Origin: Rhodopseudomonas palustris
GTDB taxonomy: Bacteria; Pseudomonadota; Alphaproteobacteria; Rhizobiales; Xanthobacteraceae
DNA length: 64,000 nucleotides
Assembly (NCBI RefSeq): GCF_013415845.1
Contig: NZ_CP058907.1
Location: forward strand, 3,162,001-3,226,000
Direction of reading: 5' to 3'
Both the position numbers and the translations under genes were made by a program. Positions 58,741-64,000 of the stretch are shown piece by piece. The notes under the pieces were generated by a model. That model did not search any database, was not told the origin of the DNA, and worked only from the letters and a program-made list of their open reading frames with translations. The first letter of the stretch is position 1; each line of letters starts with the position of its first letter.

Positions 58741-61230
58741 TCAGCACTCCTTTGCGCCGGGCGGACAGCGTTTGGCGGGTCCCTGCGGCCGCGGCGGCGG
58801 GGCGGCCCTTGGCGGCGCCGGCGGCCGCGGCGGAGCTACATGGGGCGGCGGAGGTGCCGCGCGAACCGGAGCCGGCGGCGGCGCCATCCGCGGCGCCGCA
58901 TGTTGAGGCGGTGGCGGCGGAGCAACCCGGGGAGCCACATGCATCGGCGGTGGGACCGGACGAGACACCGTCGGCGGCGCCGGGCGCTGGATCCGTGGAG
59001 CCGCAGGCGGCGGACGGCGGTCAACGGCTGCCGCAGGCGGCGGCCCCGCCGGTCTGGCGGGCGCCGTCACCGGCGGGGTCGGCCGCAACCTGGCGGTGGG
59101 AGCCTGCTGCTGAGGGCGAACAGCTTCGGGCCGAACGGCCGGGCCTCCGCCGGCCGGCGGCGTGCCTGCGAGCGGCTTCGGCGCCGATCCGGCCGATGGC
59201 GCGACGGTCCCGTTTCGGGCCGCAGCCGGGCCGCCCGGGCCGAGCGCTGGCCGACCAGGAGGTTGCGGCTGAGCAACAGACGGAATCCCAGGGCGAGCAG
59301 CGACACCCGGTGCAGGCGGCAATCCCTTGGTTCCAGGGACCGGCAGCCCCTGGACGGCGGGTGCAGCGCCGGCGGGCGCGGTTGGCGCCGGCCTGCCCTG
59401 CCCCGCTGGGGCCGCGACGGCTGGTCCGGTCGGTTGGCTCGGCGACGATCCAGGAGCCGGCGTCGGCGCGGAGACCGGAGCGGTCGTAGTCGGAGCCTGT
59501 GTCGGCGCGGCTGCGGGCTGCGCCAGCCGCGGGCCCTGCAGCTGAACGCCCGGACGTTGCGCAAACCCGCCGGGCGGCGTCGTGGCAATCGACGCGCTTT
59601 GCGGCACCGGTGCCTTACCCTGCTGGATCAGCGTGGCGCGATGCAGCGCGGCGGCCGGCAGCGCCGCGCCGAGTACTGCGCCTGACGCGACCGCCGCCGC
59701 GGTGACTGCCGGCGCAGGCGCGCCAGGGGTCGCAACCGCAGGCCCAGTCACCGGCGGGCTCACCACCGGCGCGGCCGGGTTGGCGGGAGCGGCCGACGGC
59801 TGGTTGATCACCTGATTGATCACGGTGGTGTTGTGGATGTTGGCGAAGATGATGTTGTTCGGCGGCGGCTGCACATAGACCGGCGGCCGGACATAGGCCG
59901 GAATCGGCACGAACAACGGCCGCGGCAGATAGAACAGGCCGATCGGCGGCGGCGGTGGCGGCAGCACCACAAAGTCCGGCGGCGGTGGCGGCAGGAAGAA
60001 CACCGGCGGCGGTGGCGGCGGCGCGAAGTCGAACACCGGATCGCTGAACATCAGCACCGGACGGTCGACATAGACGATCTCGTCGGGCGGCGGCGGCGGC
60101 ACGTCATAGTCGATCACCGTGAAGCTCGGTGGCGGCTCCAGTGCAGCGGCGAGGATCTCCAGCCGGCGCCGGGCGTCCGCCGCGTGCGGACCGCGCGGAT
60201 AGCGGCGCAGATATGACCAGTAGGCATCCGGCGTATCGACGCGATACGTCCGCCGCCAAGTAATCGCCTCGCGCCGTGCGGCGACGATCGCCCTCACCCG
60301 CTTGGCCAGAGGATCGTTCGGATAGACCGCAAGAAAGTCTTCGTAAGCCTGCAGCGTGTCGCGATCGAGCGCCGCCGCATACGCTTCGGCGGCACCCATG
60401 TCGCGGATCGGCTTGCTACGCAGCGCCTGATCCGGCGCCGGCAGCGGCGGTGCATCGGGCGCGCGATCGAAGAACATGAAGTTCGACTCCACGCTCTGCG
60501 TATCCCACGGCACCTGCGCGCCCTTGGTGGTTTCATTGACGCGCAGCCGCACCCGATCGAACAGCTGCGGCAGCGTGAGCCCGCCGGTGCGGACCATCTC
60601 GGCCAACGCCTGCGCATAGACGCCGTAGGCGCCGCGCTCCTCCGGCGCCACGGTGCCGGGCGCGGCGTTGAAGGCGATCAGCATCTTCGGGTTCGGCTCG
60701 ACCATGGCAAGACCCGAGGCGACCGATCCGCCGGGCACGAACGGCTGCTCGCGCGCCAGATCGAGCACCACGACACTGGTCTTCAGCGGCAGCGCCGCGA
60801 GCTGGCGTAGATAGTCGCTGATACGCAGGCCTTCGGTCGGAATCTCCGTGTCGCGCGACAGCCGCGAGTCGACAGGGATGAAGTAGTTCTCGCCGGCGTA
60901 CTGCACGCCGTAGCCGGCCAGATACACCGCCGCGACGGTGTCGGGACCAGAGTCCTCGGCCTTCTTCACAAAGTCGCGAAAGGCGCCGCGCAGCGTGTCG
61001 CCGTCGAGGTCGCGGGCACCGCTGACGTCGAAGCCTGCCGCCTGCAAGGTTTGCGCGATCAGGCCGCCATCATTGGCGGCGGTCGAGAGAGGCGCCTTGG
61101 CATAGGCACCATTGCCGATCACCAGCGCGATGCGCTTTTCCTGCTGCTGTGCAGCCGCAGGACCAACCGGCCCGGCGATCAGAACAACGAGGACGGTGGA
61201 GACGACCGAGAAAAGATGATTGAGACGCAT
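58741..61230 (-). CDS. Caspase-fold (peptidase C14 family) protein lacking catalytic residues, with long Pro/Ala-rich tail
   Basis: An 829-residue exported protein. Seen: a signal peptide (MRLNHLFSVVSTVLVVLIAG, ending near AAAQQQ at 26-30). Then a caspase-like p20 domain (about 32-260) starts KRIALVIGNGAYAKAPLSTA and includes GENYFIPVDSRL. Where active homologs have AGHG and DACR, this one has AGYG (Tyr107) and DLAR (Ala159), so the His-Cys dyad is gone. A helical linker (270-375) follows, then about 450 residues of Pro/Ala-rich low complexity with PPPPP runs, ending KRCPPGAKEC. The start at 61230 is preferred over 61248 for signal length. It is 234 bp upstream of rpsB on the same strand. Confidence 0.85.
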   Translation of the reverse strand: MRLNHLFSVVSTVLVVLIAGPVGPAAAQQQEKRIALVIGNGAYAKAPLSTAANDGGLIAQTLQAAGFDVSGARDLDGDTLRGAFRDFVKKAEDSGPDTVAAVYLAGYGVQYAGENYFIPVDSRLSRDTEIPTEGLRISDYLRQLAALPLKTSVVVLDLAREQPFVPGGSVASGLAMVEPNPKMLIAFNAAPGTVAPEERGAYGVYAQALAEMVRTGGLTLPQLFDRVRLRVNETTKGAQVPWDTQSVESNFMFFDRAPDAPPLPAPDQALRSKPIRDMGAAEAYAAALDRDTLQAYEDFLAVYPNDPLAKRVRAIVAARREAITWRRTYRVDTPDAYWSYLRRYPRGPHAADARRRLEILAAALEPPPSFTVIDYDVPPPPPDEIVYVDRPVLMFSDPVFDFAPPPPPPVFFLPPPPPDFVVLPPPPPPIGLFYLPRPLFVPIPAYVRPPVYVQPPPNNIIFANIHNTTVINQVINQPSAAPANPAAPVVSPPVTGPAVATPGAPAPAVTAAAVASGAVLGAALPAAALHRATLIQQGKAPVPQSASIATTPPGGFAQRPGVQLQGPRLAQPAAAPTQAPTTTAPVSAPTPAPGSSPSQPTGPAVAAPAGQGRPAPTAPAGAAPAVQGLPVPGTKGLPPAPGVAARPGIPSVAQPQPPGRPALGPGGPAAARNGTVAPSAGSAPKPLAGTPPAGGGPAVRPEAVRPQQQAPTARLRPTPPVTAPARPAGPPPAAAVDRRPPPAAPRIQRPAPPTVSRPVPPPMHVAPRVAPPPPPQHAAPRMAPPPAPVRAAPPPPHVAPPRPPAPPRAAPPPRPQGPAKRCPPGAKEC

Positions 61231-61391
61231 GGCCGGGACCCGTTGCAAGGGCGCAGCCGGAACCGGCGCAGCGCCGCGGATCGCATTTCAGCGCGTCCCA
61301 ATCTGAATGGCGATTGAACAAGCCGCGAGCGGTTCGCGGACAAATACCGCCCTCGCCGTCCGTATTCCGTGGCGCGAGAACAAGGCCGTGG

Positions 61392-64000
61392 TCACAGCGT
61401 TTCGACGTGCTCGACGCCCGTCACCGCCTTGATCGCACCGGCAATTTGCGGCGACACGTGGTAGCGCCCGGGAATATCGAACTCGACCTCGGTCTGCGGA
61501 TCAAGCCGCAGCACCAGCGCAATGTTGCCGCCCGCCACCTTGGTCTCGGGCGGCTGCAGCCGCTTGACGACCGAGTCGAGGAACTTGGTGTCGCGGAGGA
61601 AGATGCGCAGGCCCTTCTGAGTCTTCGCCGCCGCGGCGTCGAGCGGCTCGGCATGCAGCACGCGGGCGCGAACGTCCTCGCCCTGGAGTTCGGCGCCGAG
61701 CTGCATCAGCACCGCGGCGCCAGGCTCCAGCACCTCGCGATATTGCGCCAGACCTTCGGAGAACAGCACCGCCTCGAAATGCCCGGTCGGATCCGACAGG
61801 CCGATGATGCCCATCTTGTTGCCGGTCTTGGTGCGCCGCTCCATCCGCGACACCACTGTGGCGGCGACCTTGCCGGCGGTGGCGCCGGATTTCACCGCCT
61901 TGCAGAATTCCGCCCAGGACTGCACCCGCAGCCGCTTCAAGGCGGTGGCGTAGTCGTCGAGCGGATGGCCTGACAGGAAGAAGCCGATCGCATCGTATTC
62001 GCGGCGCAGGCGTTCCGCCGGCAGCCACGGCTCGAGCTGCGGCAGGATGATCGATGGCGCGTCCGCCAGACCGCCGAACATGTCGTTCTGGCCGCTGGTC
62101 GCGGCTTCATGATTGCGCTGGCAGGCCGCGACGATCGCATCGGCGCCGCCGAACACACGGGCGCGGTTGGAATCGAGGCAATCGAACGCACCGGCGGCAG
62201 CAAGACATTCGATGACGCGCTTGTTGATGGCGCGCGGATTGACCCGCGCGGAGAAGTCCGCGAGCGAGGTGAACGGCCGATCGCCCCGCGCCTCGACGAT
62301 CTGCTGCACCGCCTGCATGCCGACGCCCTTCAGGCCGGCGAGCGCGTAGAAAATCGTATTCGGGCCGACCTCGAAGGTCGCACCGGAGCGATTGACCGAC
62401 GGCGCCTCGACCTTGATGCCGAGCCGCTGCGCCTCGGCGCGGAATTCTGACAGCTTGTCGGTGTTGTGGATTTCCAGCGTCATCGACGCGGCGAGGAATT
62501 CCACCGGATAGTGCGCCTTCATATAGGCGGTGTGGTACGATACCAGCGCATAGGCGGCCGCGTGGCTCTTGTTGAAGCCGTAGTCGGCGAACTTCGCCAA
62601 AAGGTCGAAGATGGTATCGGCCGCGTCCTTGGCGACGCCGTTCTTCACCGCGCCTTCGACAAAAATCGCGCGCTGCTTGTCCATCTCGGCGCGGATCTTC
62701 TTACCCATCGCGCGGCGCAGCAGGTCGGCGTCGCCGAGCGAGTAGCCAGCCATCACCTGCGCGATCTGCATCACCTGTTCCTGGTAGATGATGACGCCGA
62801 ACGTCTCCTTCAGGATCGGCTCCAGCATCGGATGCAGATATTCGGGCTCCTCGTCGCCGTGTTTGCGGGCGCAGTAGGTCGGGATGTTCGCCATCGGGCC
62901 CGGCCGATACAGCGCCACCAGCGCGATGATGTCTTCGAACCGGTCGGGGCGCATGTCGATCAGCGCCCGCCGCATGCCCGCGCTTTCCACCTGGAACACG
63001 CCGACGACATCGCCGCGGGCCAGCATCTGATAACTCGGCGCGTCGTCGATCGGCAGCGTGTGCAGGTCGACATGGATATCGCGCTGCTTGAGCAGCTTCA
63101 CCGCGACGTCGAGCGTCGTCAGCGTCTTCAGGCCGAGGAAGTCGAACTTCACCAGACCCGCCGGTTCGACCCATTTCATGTTGAACTGGGTCACCGGCAT
63201 GTCGGATTTCGGATCGCGATACAGCGGCACCAGGTCGCTGAGCGGGCGATCGCCGATCACGATGCCGGCCGCGTGGGTCGAGGCGTGGCGGGTCAGGCCT
63301 TCGAGCTTCTGCGCGATATCGAACGCGCGCGCCACGATCGGGTCTTCGTCGCGCGCCGCCTGCAGCTTCGGCTCGCCTTCGATCGCCTGCTTCAGGGTGA
63401 TCGGCGCCGCCGGATTCTGCGGCACCAGCTTGGTCAGCTTGTCGACCTGGCCGTATGGCATCTGCAGCACGCGGCCGACGTCGCGCAGCACGCCGCGCGC
63501 CTGCAGCGTACCGAAGGTGATGATCTGCGCCACCTGATCGCGGCCATAGCGATGCTGCACATACTCGATTACTTCGCCGCGGCGATCCTGGCAGAAGTCG
63601 ATATCGAAGTCCGGCATCGACACGCGTTCCGGATTGAGGAAGCGCTCGAACAGCAGGCCGAACCGGATCGGATCGAGGTCGGTAATCGTCAGCGAATACG
63701 CCACCAGCGAGCCGGCGCCCGAACCACGGCCCGGACCGACCGGAATGCCATGGGCCTTGGCCCATTTGATGAAGTCCGACACGATCAGGAAGTAGCCCGC
63801 GTATTTCATGCGGGTGATGACGTCGAGCTCGAAGGCGAGCCGCTTGTTGTAGTCCTCCTCTGTCGTCCCCGGCGACAGGCCGTGAACGCTGAGCCGCTTG
63901 GCGAGGCCCTGCTCGGCCTGGCGGCGCAGCTCGGCCGCTTCGGCGGCGGCTGCTTCCGCCGCGTCGCTGACGCTGGCGCCGACGGTGAACAGCGGCAGGA
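61392..64000 (-). CDS. dnaE: DNA polymerase III alpha subunit (3' part, cut by window edge)
   Basis: About 869 residues of the replicative polymerase catalytic subunit; the N-terminal PHP domain lies beyond position 64000. Seen: FELDVITRMKYAGYFLIVSD, GPGRGSGAGSLVAYSL, the metal-binding PDFDIDFCQDRR, RHASTHAAGIVIGDRPLSD, FDFLGLKTLTTLD, ALYRPGPMANIPTY, FGVIIYQEQVMQIAQVMAG, FNKSHAAAYALVSYHTAYMK, then a helix-hairpin-helix region and a C-terminal OB-fold (TKTGNKMGIIGLSD). This is the DnaE1 type. The gene continues in frame to the window end without a stop. Confidence 0.97.
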   Translation of the reverse strand, partial: LPLFTVGASVSDAAEAAAAEAAELRRQAEQGLAKRLSVHGLSPGTTEEDYNKRLAFELDVITRMKYAGYFLIVSDFIKWAKAHGIPVGPGRGSGAGSLVAYSLTITDLDPIRFGLLFERFLNPERVSMPDFDIDFCQDRRGEVIEYVQHRYGRDQVAQIITFGTLQARGVLRDVGRVLQMPYGQVDKLTKLVPQNPAAPITLKQAIEGEPKLQAARDEDPIVARAFDIAQKLEGLTRHASTHAAGIVIGDRPLSDLVPLYRDPKSDMPVTQFNMKWVEPAGLVKFDFLGLKTLTTLDVAVKLLKQRDIHVDLHTLPIDDAPSYQMLARGDVVGVFQVESAGMRRALIDMRPDRFEDIIALVALYRPGPMANIPTYCARKHGDEEPEYLHPMLEPILKETFGVIIYQEQVMQIAQVMAGYSLGDADLLRRAMGKKIRAEMDKQRAIFVEGAVKNGVAKDAADTIFDLLAKFADYGFNKSHAAAYALVSYHTAYMKAHYPVEFLAASMTLEIHNTDKLSEFRAEAQRLGIKVEAPSVNRSGATFEVGPNTIFYALAGLKGVGMQAVQQIVEARGDRPFTSLADFSARVNPRAINKRVIECLAAAGAFDCLDSNRARVFGGADAIVAACQRNHEAATSGQNDMFGGLADAPSIILPQLEPWLPAERLRREYDAIGFFLSGHPLDDYATALKRLRVQSWAEFCKAVKSGATAGKVAATVVSRMERRTKTGNKMGIIGLSDPTGHFEAVLFSEGLAQYREVLEPGAAVLMQLGAELQGEDVRARVLHAEPLDAAAAKTQKGLRIFLRDTKFLDSVVKRLQPPETKVAGGNIALVLRLDPQTEVEFDIPGRYHVSPQIAGAIKAVTGVEHVETL

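Overview
The window is GC-rich, densely coded alphaproteobacterial chromosome. The gene set and order point to Rhodopseudomonas palustris or a very close member of the Bradyrhizobium/Nitrobacter group. The main indicators are eno-ftsB-pdhA, kdsA-pyrG-secG-tpiA, ppiD-trpD-trpC-moaC, glp-lexA-comEC, glnS/gltX/gltA, and the long lpxB-lpxI-lpxA-fabZ-lpxD-bamA-rseP-dxr-cdsA-uppS-frr-pyrH-tsf-rpsB block. Supporting signs are short palindromic intergenic repeats typical of that group, an S2 protein with a C-terminal extension, and alphaproteobacterial LexA and EcfG sites. The species name is inferred from family knowledge, not from a search. No rRNA, tRNA, CRISPR array, insertion sequence or prophage was recognised.

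Layout. 1-7.1 kb: pdhA (cut by the window edge), ftsB and eno, with five accessory metabolic genes (FMN reductase, class III CoA-transferase, LysE exporter, 2OG-Fe(II) oxygenase, medium-chain dehydrogenase) lying between ftsB and eno. 7.3-17.4 kb: queF, a broken nadE remnant, the periplasmic glucan pair mdoG-mdoH behind a probable EcfG stress promoter, an MFS transporter, kdsA with a VOC protein, a NIPSNAP protein, a brnT-brnA toxin-antitoxin locus whose toxin reading frame is broken, an unrecognised Cys/His-motif protein, and a PAAR-repeat protein with an apparent signal peptide. 17.6-25.7 kb: housekeeping genes pyrG, secG, tpiA, ppiD, trpD, trpC and moaC. 25.7-33.3 kb: an accessory block (P-type ATPase, two overlapping small genes, Hsp20, PilZ, MotB-like, HAD, thioesterase, Arr-type ADP-ribosyltransferase, a small membrane protein) between the two molybdopterin genes moaC and glp. 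33.5-43.5 kb: glp, lexA with two upstream LexA-type boxes, comEC, glnS, gltX, gltA and a Tat-signal deaminase. 43.6-58.5 kb: one long minus-strand block for envelope biogenesis and translation. 58.7-64 kb: a caspase-fold protein lacking both catalytic residues, and the 3' part of dnaE.

How the parts fit together. The minus-strand block from rpsB to lpxB groups translation factors (S2, EF-Ts, RRF) and UMP kinase with isoprenoid and phospholipid precursors (dxr, uppS, cdsA), outer-membrane assembly and stress proteolysis (bamA, rseP) and lipid A synthesis (lpxD, fabZ, lpxA, lpxI, lpxB). kdsA (Kdo) and mdoGH (periplasmic glucans) add further envelope functions. Most observations worth a second look lie in the accessory stretches: the pseudo-caspase, the signal-bearing PAAR protein and its convergently transcribed neighbour, the degraded brnT and nadE, and the moaC-glp block.
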